DNA of 64,000 nt from Roseibium sp. MMSF_3412 (GCF_030733265.1 NZ_JASHJI010000019.1:1-64000); one strand, 5' to 3'; shown: positions 24,710 through 33,266, counted from the first letter of the stretch. Notes: generated by a model not told the origin, from the letters alone. Translations and numbers: made by a program.

Positions 24710-25726
24710 TCAGTTGCCCGCCATTTCCTTCTTGACCATTTCATAGGCCGCCTCGGCGTCGAGACCGGCTTCCGTCAGTTCCGCCAGCACCTTGGCCTTG
24801 ACCTCGGCAGCGATTTTCTCGAAGGCGGCAACGTCGTCTTCGCTCGCGGCCGTGATCTTGGTGCCTTCCGCGCCTTTCGTTGACTCATAGGCGATCTTGT
24901 CGGACTTGTCCCATGCAGCGCCCGCCATGCGGCTGGCCGGCTCACCGAAGACGTTTTCGTCGAGCGCTTTCTGAACTTCCTCGGGCAGGCTGTCGAACTT
25001 CTCCTGGCTCATGATGATCGCGAAGGAGCCGCGGTAGAGGCCGCCGGGCATGTCGTAAAGGTTCTTGGCAACCTCGTTCAACTTGAAGCCGACACGCTCG
25101 CCGACATTCATGGCGACCGCGTCGGCCGCGCCGGAATCAAGCGTTTCATAAACCTTGGGTGCGGGCACGTTGATGCCGATCAGGCCCAGAGCCGCTCCGA
25201 CATCGCCGGCAACGCCGCCACCGATACGGGTTTTCAGACCGTCCATGTCGGCAAGGCTTGCAACGTCCTTGCTCGAGTGGATCTGCCCCGGACCATGCGT
25301 GTTGAGGGAGATAACCTTCACGCCCCGGTGCTCATCGAGCTTGTCCAGATGTTCCTCATGCACGCGCCAGTAGGCAACCGAGGCTGCCTCGGCACTGCCC
25401 TCGTATCCCGGTAGTTCGATCAGTTTCGTCGCGACGAAGCGGCCGGGCTGGTAGCCATGAAAGATGATGGCAATGTCAGCCGCACCATCGAGGATGAGAT
25501 CCATCTGTGCAGGGGGCGGTGCAAGACCGAAAACAAGCTCGCCGGAAACTTCGCCTTCCGTCGACTTTTCCATCATGTCGACGAGGCCTGCAAAGATTTC
25601 GGTGTTGATGCCGTGCGTTGGCGGCAGCCAGCTGGAAATTTTCAGTACGGTTTCAGCCGAAAGCGCCGAAACGCTCAGGCAGAGCGAAACGGCCGTGGCA
25701 CCTGCAATCCTGATAAGCGACTTCAT
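24710..25726 (-). CDS. TRAP transporter substrate-binding protein (DctP type)
   Basis: Periplasmic receptor of 338 residues with a signal peptide (cleavage near ALSA-ET). The DctP fold is seen in LKISSWLPPTHGINTE, the SLADMDGLKTRIGGG region (conserved Arg for carboxylate binding) and NVPAPKVYETLDSG. The start at 25726 follows a GAGGGAG site. It heads the TRAP operon above the ectoine genes, but it does not resemble the ectoine receptors UehA/TeaA as I remember them, and a MarR-type palindrome shared with the Rieske oxygenase operon lies upstream. An aromatic acid or other carboxylate ligand is therefore possible. Confidence 0.82.
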   Translation of the reverse strand: MKSLIRIAGATAVSLCLSVSALSAETVLKISSWLPPTHGINTEIFAGLVDMMEKSTEGEVSGELVFGLAPPPAQMDLILDGAADIAIIFHGYQPGRFVATKLIELPGYEGSAEAASVAYWRVHEEHLDKLDEHRGVKVISLNTHGPGQIHSSKDVASLADMDGLKTRIGGGVAGDVGAALGLIGINVPAPKVYETLDSGAADAVAMNVGERVGFKLNEVAKNLYDMPGGLYRGSFAIIMSQEKFDSLPEEVQKALDENVFGEPASRMAGAAWDKSDKIAYESTKGAEGTKITAASEDDVAAFEKIAAEVKAKVLAELTEAGLDAEAAYEMVKKEMAGN

Positions 25727-26123
25727 TTTTCTCTCCCTCGGAATGTGTCTCAAAAGGGCAATTCCTCCGCGCCCGAGACCGACCTTCAAATTTTCCCTTC
25801 AACTCGTCTGCTTGTCAAGAAATATGAAACTGCATATATTTCCTGGGGCGAGCGAAGGCTCATATTCCGCTTCAGCAATGCACCATCGCGCGCCGAGCTC
25901 TCCATGTAAGCGCATGACAACACGCTCTTTTCTCAGAGTTTCACCGGACTTGATCCTGTCCGGTCGGACGTGGAACTCCCGAAAGGTGCCTCCATCGACT
26001 GCTTGCCCGTATTATTGACCGACCGGACGATAAATGCAAACACAAATGTCACGAATGCCGAAATCCGATGCATCGGGAAACCGATCCATTGTATAGGTGG
26101 CACTTGAACGAGGGAGGATTGCA
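25727..26123. other. Divergent gap between TRAP and thioesterase genes
   Basis: About 400 bases with no supported gene. It contains the MarR-type palindrome at 25822-25837. A TTGACC lies at 26015-26020 and a TATAGG at 26092-26097, but their spacing does not make one promoter. Confidence 0.3.
25822..25837. promoter_or_regulatory. Candidate MarR operator upstream of the TRAP operon
   Basis: ATATGAAACTGCATAT matches the perfect palindrome at 29338-29353 at 14 of 16 positions. It lies about 95 bases before the TRAP receptor start. The likely binder is the MarR regulator at 29.6 kb. Confidence 0.45.
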
Positions 26124-26543
26124 TTGGAAATACCGTTCAAAACCAAACGCATGCTCAATTTCGGCGACTGCGACATTTCCGGGACCGCCTATTTTCCGTC
26201 CTATCTGAACATCCTCAACGGTGTGAACGAGGAGTTCTGGCTGGAACTTGGCTACCCCTGGCACAAGATCATCTGGGAAGAGCGGTGGGGCACACCCACG
26301 GTCCATATCTCCAGCGACTTTTCCAGCCCGTCCTTCTTCGGAGAAGAACTCGAGTTCGAGGTCACGGTGCAGCGCGTCGGCCGGTCGTCGGTCACCATTC
26401 ATCACGAAATCAGCTGCAAGGGTCAGAAACGCTGGTCGAGCACGCAGGTTCTGGCGGCCAGCAATCTGGACGAACATACGTCCATCCCCTGGCCGGATGA
26501 TGTGAAGGCAGCATTGCTGGCATGTATCCCGCCGACCGACTGA
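26124..26543 (+). CDS. Hotdog-fold acyl-CoA thioesterase (4-hydroxybenzoyl-CoA type)
   Basis: Cytosolic hotdog thioesterase of 139 residues that hydrolyses an acyl- or aroyl-CoA. The motif FGDCDISGTAYFPSYLNI carries the catalytic Asp in the D-x-SGTAYFP position of the 4-hydroxybenzoyl-CoA thioesterase family. I place the start at TTG 26124 because GAGGGAGG precedes it by six bases. It converges with the oxygenase beta-subunit gene and probably belongs to the same aromatic pathway. Confidence 0.75.
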   Translation: MEIPFKTKRMLNFGDCDISGTAYFPSYLNILNGVNEEFWLELGYPWHKIIWEERWGTPTVHISSDFSSPSFFGEELEFEVTVQRVGRSSVTIHHEISCKGQKRWSSTQVLAASNLDEHTSIPWPDDVKAALLACIPPTD

Positions 26544-26555
26544 AGCCCGGCGGGC

Positions 26556-27029
26556 TCAGGGCAGAAGCTGGATATTGCCGAAGGCCGCGTCACTGTTCAG
26601 GATGTCGACCCGCTTGTTCGCGATCCTGATCGCGCCATCCACGACGGCAAGTTCGTGGATCGCGGTCAGGGCCAGAAGGAACTGCTCGTCGAGCCTGGTC
26701 TCGACATAGTGCATCGAGGTGTTCGTCACGATGCGGTCTTCGCGCATCTCGTCGATGAAGGGGCGCTGAATGACGTGATGACACCGGCTCTTGGGTTTCT
26801 GGCTGAAGGTCCTGGCTCCGTTCAGCCGCTCGACCCGCAGCCGCAGCATGAACATGTCCTCATAGAGCAGGGACGTGACCAGGTGCGGGTCCGTCTGCTT
26901 GTAGTCAAGCGGCATCCAGTAATGGCCGTCTTCAAGCCAGAGCGACAGCCATTCATCGTAGCGGCCCTCGTCGAGCATGCGCGCCTCGTCATAGATGAAG
27001 TCGATGACCTGTTCCCTGGTGACCGGCAT
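26556..27029 (-). CDS. Ring-hydroxylating oxygenase beta subunit
   Basis: Small structural subunit of 157 residues of a Rieske non-heme iron oxygenase. The NTF2-like fold is indicated by IDFIYDEARMLDEGRYDEWL, LWLEDGHYWMPLDY and the Arg-rich RLNGARTFSQKPKSR segment. The ATG at 27029 overlaps the alpha-subunit stop by one base (TGATG), with GGAGG at good spacing, so a fixed alpha/beta ratio is expected. A GTG one codon upstream is less likely. Confidence 0.85.
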   Translation of the reverse strand: MPVTREQVIDFIYDEARMLDEGRYDEWLSLWLEDGHYWMPLDYKQTDPHLVTSLLYEDMFMLRLRVERLNGARTFSQKPKSRCHHVIQRPFIDEMREDRIVTNTSMHYVETRLDEQFLLALTAIHELAVVDGAIRIANKRVDILNSDAAFGNIQLLP

Positions 27030-28339
27030 CACGCGTCCTCCATCGAGACTGTCATGAATTTCACCCAGGCATCGAACTGGTTGCGCATCTGGCGCTCGGT
27101 GGTGCCGTTCTCAACCGCCTCTTGATCAAACTCCTCGTCGCCGGTCCTCAGCCGCTGGACATTGACCCACTCCATGCCATTCGACATCAGGCCTTCCTGC
27201 GCCCGTTCATACATTTCCAGATCGTCATGGCCGACAATGGATGTCGGTGCGTTGATCATGCGATTGTACATGGCCGTACGCGCCAGCAACTGATCCGGCG
27301 CGCCGACAAGGCGGTAGATGTAGCTTTCCACGAGGGTCTTGTCCGGCCCGAGCGGAATGAAATTCCGGAGCTGCTGGATCGGTCCCTTGATCATGATGTT
27401 CGGAAAATAGACGGTGTTGTGCCGGTTCTCGTCCAGGATCGCCTTGGCGCGCTCCTCGCCATAGGTCTCGCACAGGGACTCGAAATAGCCCGGTATCGCC
27501 GAGTAGTCGGAGTGAATGGAATGGTGGACGCCGGTATGCCCGTGGCCGTTCGGCCAAGTGCGTATGCCCATCTTTTCAAAGAATTCGTAGGGCGACATGA
27601 AGGGGGCGATGATTTCCATCGCGGGCGGCCGCGGCTCCGGGTTGCCCATTTCCTTCCAGATGTTGACCGCCGTGCCGGCCGAACTTTCATGGGCAACCAT
27701 CGGATGGCAGGTGTCCGTCTGGTTTTCGACCAGCATTTTCCAGTTGCACTTGTGCATGTAGCGCAAGGGCGGTCCGGCAATTTCAAGACGCCCCTCCGGA
27801 GACCGGTCGACCATGTTGTCGATCGATGACAGGCTGCCTCCGAAATAGTCTTCAAATCCGATGCCTTCGGGCGCGAGCCTTGCGAACACGAAGCCGCGAT
27901 AGTTGCGCACCGCCCCGACCGGGGTCATGCCTTTCGCGCTTTCACTGTCCTCAAAGCCGGTATCCTCGTAGCCTTTCTTCAGCGGGATCGCGAGCAGGCA
28001 ACCGTTCGTCTTGAAGGACCAGGCATGATACGGACAGCGGAAGAACTTGCCCGTGTTGCCTTCCCGATCGATGGCGATTTTCGTGCCCTTGTGCGGACAC
28101 CGGTTGAACAGCACATAGATCTCGCCGTCCGAATGACGGACCTGGATGACGGGTTGATCGCCGATCTGGGTGGTGAAGTAGTCTCCCTTTTTCGGAGTCT
28201 GACTTTCGTGTCCGACAAATACCCAGGTGTTCGCGAAGAGATGCGTCATCTCCAGTCGGTAGACCTCAGGGCTGGTATAAACGTCCCGGTGCACCTGCGG
28301 TCCGGTAAAAAGGGCGGTTATCTCGCTGGCTGTCCGCAT
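27029..28339 (-). CDS. Ring-hydroxylating oxygenase alpha subunit (Rieske)
   Basis: Catalytic subunit of 436 residues that adds oxygen to an aromatic or related ring. The Rieske [2Fe-2S] ligands are Cys81, His83, Cys102 and His105 (CPHKG and CPYHAW). The mononuclear iron motif is Asp209, His212 and His217 (ENQTDTCHPMVAH). The start at 28339 is fixed by GGAGGAGGAG. The beta subunit follows with a one-base overlap and the reductase gene lies 43 bases upstream. The substrate cannot be read from sequence; benzoate-, salicylate- or anthranilate-like acids are plausible. Confidence 0.87.
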   Translation of the reverse strand: MRTASEITALFTGPQVHRDVYTSPEVYRLEMTHLFANTWVFVGHESQTPKKGDYFTTQIGDQPVIQVRHSDGEIYVLFNRCPHKGTKIAIDREGNTGKFFRCPYHAWSFKTNGCLLAIPLKKGYEDTGFEDSESAKGMTPVGAVRNYRGFVFARLAPEGIGFEDYFGGSLSSIDNMVDRSPEGRLEIAGPPLRYMHKCNWKMLVENQTDTCHPMVAHESSAGTAVNIWKEMGNPEPRPPAMEIIAPFMSPYEFFEKMGIRTWPNGHGHTGVHHSIHSDYSAIPGYFESLCETYGEERAKAILDENRHNTVYFPNIMIKGPIQQLRNFIPLGPDKTLVESYIYRLVGAPDQLLARTAMYNRMINAPTSIVGHDDLEMYERAQEGLMSNGMEWVNVQRLRTGDEEFDQEAVENGTTERQMRNQFDAWVKFMTVSMEDA

Positions 28340-28382
28340 GCTGGCTCCTCCTCCGGTCTGTGACCCTGAACGTGAATGGCAA

Positions 28383-29315
28383 CTAAAGATCGAGCACCAG
28401 GCGGGCTGACTTCGCCCGGCTGACACAAATCTGCATGACCTTGCCGGACGCCTTTTCAGCATCGGACAGGACGACATCGCGGTGATCGGGCTCGCCGCTG
28501 ATCACGTCTGTCTGGCAAATGCCGCAATCGCCGCGCTGGCAATCATACATGACGTCGAGACCGGCATCCTCGAGCGCCTCGATGATTGTCTGGCCCGGAG
28601 CGACGGTCACGACCTGACCGGTCTCGTGAACCTCCACCTCGAACGCCGCATCACCGTCCTGAGGCTCGGGAGAACTGAAGAGTTCGACATGGACCGCGCT
28701 GTCCGGAATTCCCGCCTCCGACGCCGCGCTCCGCGCCGCGTCAATCATGCCCTTGGGGCCGCAGATATAAACATGCGTTCCGGGCGGCTGCCCGCGCATA
28801 AGCGCGGAAAGATCGACCGGCTCCACATCGTCGAAATAGAGTTTGACGGCCTCCCCGAAGGCTGCCGTCAAGCTGTCGGCAAAACCCATTCCGGACGCGG
28901 TGCGGGCCGCGTAGTGCAATTGAAAAGCCCGGCCGCCTGCATGAAGACGGGTCGCCATGGATATCAGCGGTGTAATGCCGATGCCGCCCGCCAGAAGGAG
29001 CGAGAAGCCGGGATCATCCACAAGCGGAAAGTCGTTCCCGGGGCCGGTTGCCGTCACGGTTTGTCCCGGGGCCAGGCCGTGCATTGCCCTGGAACCGCCC
29101 TGCCCATCGTCCTCGCGCTGGACGGCGACGTCGAAGGTGTCAGACGCTTGCGGCCAGTCAATCAGGGAATAGGACCGGATACCGGCCGGTCCGAGATCGA
29201 AATCGACATGGGCGCCGGGTTCGTAGGCCGGCAGTGCCGAACCGTCTGCTGCCGCGAACCTGAAAACGGAGATCCGATCCGTCTCCCTTTCCACGCTTTG
29301 AAGAACAAGTTTCAC
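28383..29315 (-). CDS. Phthalate-dioxygenase-type oxidoreductase (FMN, 2Fe-2S)
   Basis: NADH-dependent reductase of 310 residues feeding electrons to the Rieske oxygenase. The order is flavin domain (RSYSLIDWP), pyridine-nucleotide domain (LLAGGIGITPLISM, YICGPKGMID) and a C-terminal plant-type ferredoxin (CQRGDCGICQ, last Cys in QICVS). This is the PDR/VanB order. The start is GTG 29315 after GAGGAGACGCCG. First gene of the reductase-alpha-beta operon, below the 16-base palindrome. Confidence 0.86.
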   Translation of the reverse strand: MKLVLQSVERETDRISVFRFAAADGSALPAYEPGAHVDFDLGPAGIRSYSLIDWPQASDTFDVAVQREDDGQGGSRAMHGLAPGQTVTATGPGNDFPLVDDPGFSLLLAGGIGITPLISMATRLHAGGRAFQLHYAARTASGMGFADSLTAAFGEAVKLYFDDVEPVDLSALMRGQPPGTHVYICGPKGMIDAARSAASEAGIPDSAVHVELFSSPEPQDGDAAFEVEVHETGQVVTVAPGQTIIEALEDAGLDVMYDCQRGDCGICQTDVISGEPDHRDVVLSDAEKASGKVMQICVSRAKSARLVLDL

Positions 29316-29337
29316 CGGCGTCTCCTCTCGTCAATAA

Positions 29338-29353
29338 ATATGAAATTTCATAT
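29338..29353. promoter_or_regulatory. Perfect 16-base palindrome, candidate MarR operator
   Basis: ATATGAAATTTCATAT is perfectly self-complementary and lies 23 bases before the reductase start, facing the MarR gene. Size and symmetry fit MarR-family operators. A 14/16 copy precedes the TRAP operon at 25822. Confidence 0.6.
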
Positions 29354-29437
29354 AATTTGAGTCAAGCCTCTTTTTTTCCGAAATGTTCCGGGCTAAACGA
29401 AAACAGTTTCGCAGATAAATCAACGCGGCAGACAAAA

Positions 29438-29546
29438 CCTCATCCCGAGGAGGACCAGAATGGTCCGTCTCGAAGGATGGGCCACAAATGCCGAATGTTT
29501 GGCCTATCCTTCGAGACGCTGCTGACGCAGCTCCTCAGGATGAGGG
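29438..29546. repeat. Long palindromic intergenic repeat with two inner hairpins
   Basis: Arms 29438-29481 and 29502-29545 are imperfect inverted copies (CCTCATCC-GAGGAG ... CGTCTCGAAGGAT). Each arm holds its own small hairpin: GGACCA-GAA-TGGTCC in the left and GCTGC-TGAC-GCAGC in the right. The hairpin sequences differ but pairing is kept in both. The centre also pairs (GGCC ... GGCC). It resembles the dispersed palindromic elements common between genes in Hyphomicrobiales. Only one copy was seen in this window. Confidence 0.65.
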
Positions 29547-29628
29547 CGGTGGTCAAAGCCCGGCAAGCTGGACCAACAAACTGATGCAACTCTTGGGGAT
29601 TGCCGGTTGGCACAACAGCCTTGAACAC

Positions 29629-30111
29629 ATGCGCTCACGTCGGGGACAATCATTGGCACAGGCACCGGGAAAATTCGTTTCTTCTTACCTGCTCTATCTT
29701 CTTGCTGCCTCGAGCGAGGCCGCCAGTCATCAATTCCATGCGCGGGTGCGCGAAATGGGTCTGCGCGTGCCGGAATGGCGCGTCCTTGCCTGTCTCTTCG
29801 ATCAGGACGGACTGATGATCACCCAGCTGGCACGCTTTTCACTCATGGAGCAGTCGCGCATGACGCGCATCGTTGACCAGATGGAAAAGCGCGGTCTCGT
29901 TGCCAGAAAAAGCGACGAGGGTGACGGACGGCGTGTGCGGGTGTACCTGACTGCTGACGGCCAGTCGTTGAGCGCAGACCTGGTCGAAGAAGCGCAGGAT
30001 CACGAAACGAGACTTCTGTCAGCGCTCAGCCCGGCCGATGCGGAGCGGATCAAGCCGTCACTGGTCCGCCTTCTGGAAGCCCTGGACTCGTCCCTGATTT
30101 CGAACGAATAA
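29629..30111 (+). CDS. MarR-family transcriptional regulator
   Basis: Winged-helix MarR regulator of 160 residues. The recognition region is LMITQLARFSLMEQSRMTRIV and the wing is KSDEGDGRRVRVYLT. It lies divergent from the reductase-oxygenase operon and probably represses it through the nearby palindrome. No start has a clear ribosome site; ATG 29629 is chosen since the domain begins soon after it, but ATG 29584 is possible. The long palindromic repeat sits directly upstream. Confidence 0.82.
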   Translation: MRSRRGQSLAQAPGKFVSSYLLYLLAASSEAASHQFHARVREMGLRVPEWRVLACLFDQDGLMITQLARFSLMEQSRMTRIVDQMEKRGLVARKSDEGDGRRVRVYLTADGQSLSADLVEEAQDHETRLLSALSPADAERIKPSLVRLLEALDSSLISNE

Positions 30112-30133
30112 ACAGGAGACACCTCAGACCGGA

Positions 30134-31084
30134 TCAGGCGTCGACGGTGGCACCGAGGCAGTGCCGCTTCTCAAGGAAGGACCAGATGGACCGGGTGACA
30201 CGGTTCGAATGCGGTTTGTGCCGGAACAGCCTTATTTCCAGGGGAACTTCCCAATCCGGTGCGCCGGTCTGCACGAGAATGCCCGCTTTCATGTCAGGCG
30301 CGACAAGGCTTCTCGGCAGCCAGGCCACGCCCATGCCGTCACGCGCGCGGATACGAAGAGCCCCGGCCATGGAGTTCTCGTAAACGATCCGAAGCCGGTC
30401 GCCCAATCCCTCGCTGTTGAACAAGGATTCCAGATGGCGCGCGATCGGCGCGTCTTCACCGAACCTCAAAAACGGCATCTCGATCCCGTCCGCGCTGAAA
30501 CTGAAAAGAGGCGTGCCGTCGGATTGCGGCTTGGAGACGGGGATCAGGCTGTCGTAACCGATGGTGAGCGCGTTGGCGTCTTCAACCTTGCCGCGCGCAA
30601 GCTCCGCCGCTGGACCGTTATAGCGAACGTGCCGGCTCTCATAAGCGATCACGAAATCAACGTCGCCATTCTTGAGATCCCGCATGCAATTGGGCAGATC
30701 GTCCGCTCTCAGGCGTGAAAGAATAGGGCCGAAACTTTCTTCAAAACCCTGCAGCCATGCCGGATAGAAGCGCCAGCCGATTGAATGCTGCGCGCCGAAG
30801 GTCACGACATATTTGTCCGGCAACGATTGCGCTTCGAGGATCTGGCTGCGCTCCTGCTCGATCCTGTCCAGGGCCTGCTGCCCTGCCTCCAGCATCTGCA
30901 GACCGGCAGCCGTGAGGCGGACCGGTTGCCGCGACCGGTCAACGAGCGTCACGCCGATCCAGCTCTCCAGCGACCTGATCCGGCGGCTGAAAGCGGACTG
31001 ACTGAGATTGCTGAGGTCCGCGGCCTGGGAAAAGTTGCCTGTCTTGTGCAGACGGGAGAGATCCCGGAACAGATAGATATCCAT
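30134..31084 (-). CDS. LysR-family transcriptional regulator
   Basis: LysR-type regulator of 316 residues. The N-terminal HTH is at about 3-60 (NFSQAADLSNLSQSAFSRRIR), followed by the effector-binding domain (TFGAQHSIGWRF, DVDFVIAY, GMGVAWLPRSLV). It is divergent from the PLP-lyase gene across 112 bases holding a strong inverted repeat, so it most likely controls the lyase/ABC operon as well as itself. Confidence 0.86.
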   Translation of the reverse strand: MDIYLFRDLSRLHKTGNFSQAADLSNLSQSAFSRRIRSLESWIGVTLVDRSRQPVRLTAAGLQMLEAGQQALDRIEQERSQILEAQSLPDKYVVTFGAQHSIGWRFYPAWLQGFEESFGPILSRLRADDLPNCMRDLKNGDVDFVIAYESRHVRYNGPAAELARGKVEDANALTIGYDSLIPVSKPQSDGTPLFSFSADGIEMPFLRFGEDAPIARHLESLFNSEGLGDRLRIVYENSMAGALRIRARDGMGVAWLPRSLVAPDMKAGILVQTGAPDWEVPLEIRLFRHKPHSNRVTRSIWSFLEKRHCLGATVDA

Positions 31085-31100
31085 GAGAACGCAACATATT

Positions 31101-31126
31101 GCAAAATTTGCATAATGTCATGCAAA
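31101..31126. promoter_or_regulatory. Candidate LysR-type binding site
   Basis: TTTGCAT (31107-31113) and ATGCAAA (31120-31126) form a perfect inverted repeat with a six-base spacer, consistent with the T-N11-A LysR box. An adjoining odd palindrome GCAAA-A-TTTGC begins at 31101. It lies between the lysR gene and the lyase gene. Confidence 0.55.
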
Positions 31127-31196
31127 CATACTATTGGATTTGCGTCTGAATTTGCCTCAATTTTGAGCTTGAGGAAAATCTAAGCAGAGCCATAAC

Positions 31197-32240
31197 ATGT
31201 CCGTCGAAAAACTCATGCCGAACGCAACAAAGCGGATCGAATTCAACCGGTTCCCGAGAGTGGATTTGTGTCATCAGCCAACGCCAATTGAAGAGATGCC
31301 GCGTCTTGGCGCGTATCTGGGCGGACCGAAACTCTATATCAAGCGCGATGACTGCACGGGACTTGCGACGGGCGGCAACAAGACGCGCAAGCTCGAGTTC
31401 CTGATGGGAGAAGCGCTGCGCGAGGGCGCCGACATGATTGTCACCCAGGGTGCCGTCCAATCAAATCATGTGCGCCAGTCCGCGGCAGCCGCCTGCAAGC
31501 TGGGAATGAAATGCCATGTTCTGCTTGAAAGACGTGTGCCTGACCGGGACGAAAGCTACGAGAAGACCGGCAATGTCTTCCTTGACAAGCTGTTCGGAAC
31601 GACATTCGAGTTCCGGCCAAACGGGCTCGACATGAATGCCGAGGCGCTGGAGGTCACGGAAAGTCTGCGCAACGCCGGGCACAAGCCCTATTTCATTCCC
31701 GGAGGCGGCTCAAACGCGACCGGCGCGCTCGGCTATGCAAACTGCGCGCAGGAGGTTGTCGACCAGTCGGTCCAGAGCGGCCTCCACTTCCAGTGGCTGG
31801 TCATGGGAACAGGAAGTTCCGGCACCCAGGCCGGGCTCGTCGCGGGTTTCCACATTCTGGAGTATGATCTGCCCGTGATGGGGATCAGCGTGCGCCAGCC
31901 GAAGGAACGGCAGACCGGTGCCGTTCTTGCCACGACACAGAAAACGCTGGCGCATCTGGGAGGACCTGAGATCGCACCGGACAAAATCCTGGTCGATGAC
32001 GGTTATGTCGGCGAAGGCTACGGTATCCCGGCTCCTTCCACACTTGAAGCAATACGGTTGACGGCGCGTCAGGAAGGCATTCTTCTTGATCCTGTCTATT
32101 CGGCAAAGGGCATGGCCGGTCTGATCGGTCTTGTCCGCAGCGGTTTTTTCAAACCGGAGGACAATGTCCTGTTTTTGCATACGGGCGGATCGACGTCCCT
32201 GTTTGCCTATGAAGATCAGATTTCCGAGGACCTGGCGTAA
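31197..32240 (+). CDS. D-cysteine desulfhydrase / L-cysteate sulfo-lyase-like PLP enzyme
   Basis: Fold-type II PLP lyase of 347 residues in the ACC deaminase/D-cysteine desulfhydrase group. The PLP lysine is Lys62 (ATGGNKTRKLEFL); the next motif GAVQSNHVRQ and the glycine loop MGTGSSGTQAGL are conserved. The closest groups I can recall are DcyD and CuyA, which release sulfide or sulfite plus ammonia and pyruvate from D-cysteine or L-cysteate. It heads an operon with a betaine-type ABC importer, suggesting an imported zwitterion or sulfonate as source. The ATG has only a distant GAGGA. Confidence 0.78.
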   Translation: MSVEKLMPNATKRIEFNRFPRVDLCHQPTPIEEMPRLGAYLGGPKLYIKRDDCTGLATGGNKTRKLEFLMGEALREGADMIVTQGAVQSNHVRQSAAAACKLGMKCHVLLERRVPDRDESYEKTGNVFLDKLFGTTFEFRPNGLDMNAEALEVTESLRNAGHKPYFIPGGGSNATGALGYANCAQEVVDQSVQSGLHFQWLVMGTGSSGTQAGLVAGFHILEYDLPVMGISVRQPKERQTGAVLATTQKTLAHLGGPEIAPDKILVDDGYVGEGYGIPAPSTLEAIRLTARQEGILLDPVYSAKGMAGLIGLVRSGFFKPEDNVLFLHTGGSTSLFAYEDQISEDLA

Positions 32241-32300
32241 GCGAAACCATCAAAACCCAAAAAAACAGGTCACCGGCACCATCCACCAGAGGAGTGAATC

Positions 32301-33266
32301 ATGAAATCAAGTCTTAAGTGTCTTACTGTCGCAACCGCGATGAGCGTCTTTGCAGTGCCGGCCTTCGCGGCCGAAGAAGTGAAGATCGGCGTTCCGTCCT
32401 GGACCGGCGCACAGGCGATTGCCCACCTTTTGGCCGCTGTTGTCGAAATGCGGATTGGCGGCAAGGCGGAAATGGTTCCGGGTAACAATGCAACGATTTT
32501 CCAGGCCATGGACCAGGGCAAGGGCGACATTGACGTCCATCCCGACGTCTGGCTGCCGAACCAGGAGAGCTTTACCAAGAAGTATGTCGACGGTGCCGGC
32601 ACCGTGACGCTGTCGTCCAATCCTTACGAAGGCAACCAGGGTTTCTGCGTCTCCAAGGATTTCGGCGAAGCCAACAACATCACCGATATCGCCGATCTCG
32701 GCCGTCCTGATGTTGCCGAAAAGATGGACAGCGACGGAAACGGCAAAGGTGAAATGTGGATCGGTGCACCCGGCTGGGCGTCGGCAAACGTCAACGAAGT
32801 CAAGGTGCGCGACTATGGCCTGATGGATTTCATCGAGCCGGTCCGCGCCGAGGAAAGCGTCAAGACCGCACGCGTCAAGGACAGTATCGCAAAGGGCGAG
32901 GGCTATGCCTTCTACTGCTACAAGCCGCATGCGATCTGGTACATGTTCGACGTCGAGATGCTGAGCGAGCCGACATATGACCCGGCAAAATACGTCATGG
33001 TCCAGCCGTCCGATGATGCCGACTGGTTCGAAAAATCGAATGTCGAAACCAAGGACGCGTTGAAGAAGGTTCAGATCGCCTGGTCCAATTCCCTTGCGGA
33101 TCGTTCCCCGGCCATCGCCGAGTTCTTTTCCAAGTTCTCGCTGACCGCCGATGACGTCAGCGGTTTCGCCTTCGAGATCAGCGGGAACGGCAAGGATCCG
33201 GCAGACGTTGCACGCGAGTGGGTTGAAGCAAACCCGGATCGCGTCGATGCCTGGCTCGGGCTCTGA
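32301..33266 (+). CDS. Betaine-type ABC substrate-binding protein (ProX/OpuAC family)
   Basis: Periplasmic receptor of 321 residues with a signal peptide (cleavage near AFAA-EE). The OpuAC fold is seen in KIGVPSWTGAQAIAHLL, the GDIDVHPDVWLPNQ segment and several Trp/Tyr that could form an aromatic cage for quaternary amines (WIGAPGWAS, KPHAIWYMF). The AGAGGAG ribosome site is strong. It follows the lyase gene by 60 bases and is separated from the ATPase by a hairpin. Confidence 0.85.
   Translation: MKSSLKCLTVATAMSVFAVPAFAAEEVKIGVPSWTGAQAIAHLLAAVVEMRIGGKAEMVPGNNATIFQAMDQGKGDIDVHPDVWLPNQESFTKKYVDGAGTVTLSSNPYEGNQGFCVSKDFGEANNITDIADLGRPDVAEKMDSDGNGKGEMWIGAPGWASANVNEVKVRDYGLMDFIEPVRAEESVKTARVKDSIAKGEGYAFYCYKPHAIWYMFDVEMLSEPTYDPAKYVMVQPSDDADWFEKSNVETKDALKKVQIAWSNSLADRSPAIAEFFSKFSLTADDVSGFAFEISGNGKDPADVAREWVEANPDRVDAWLGL

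Noticed and set aside
26544..26556. Small hairpin AGCCC / GGGCT between thioesterase and oxygenase beta genes
   Set aside because: Only five base pairs with no T-run; too weak to call a terminator.
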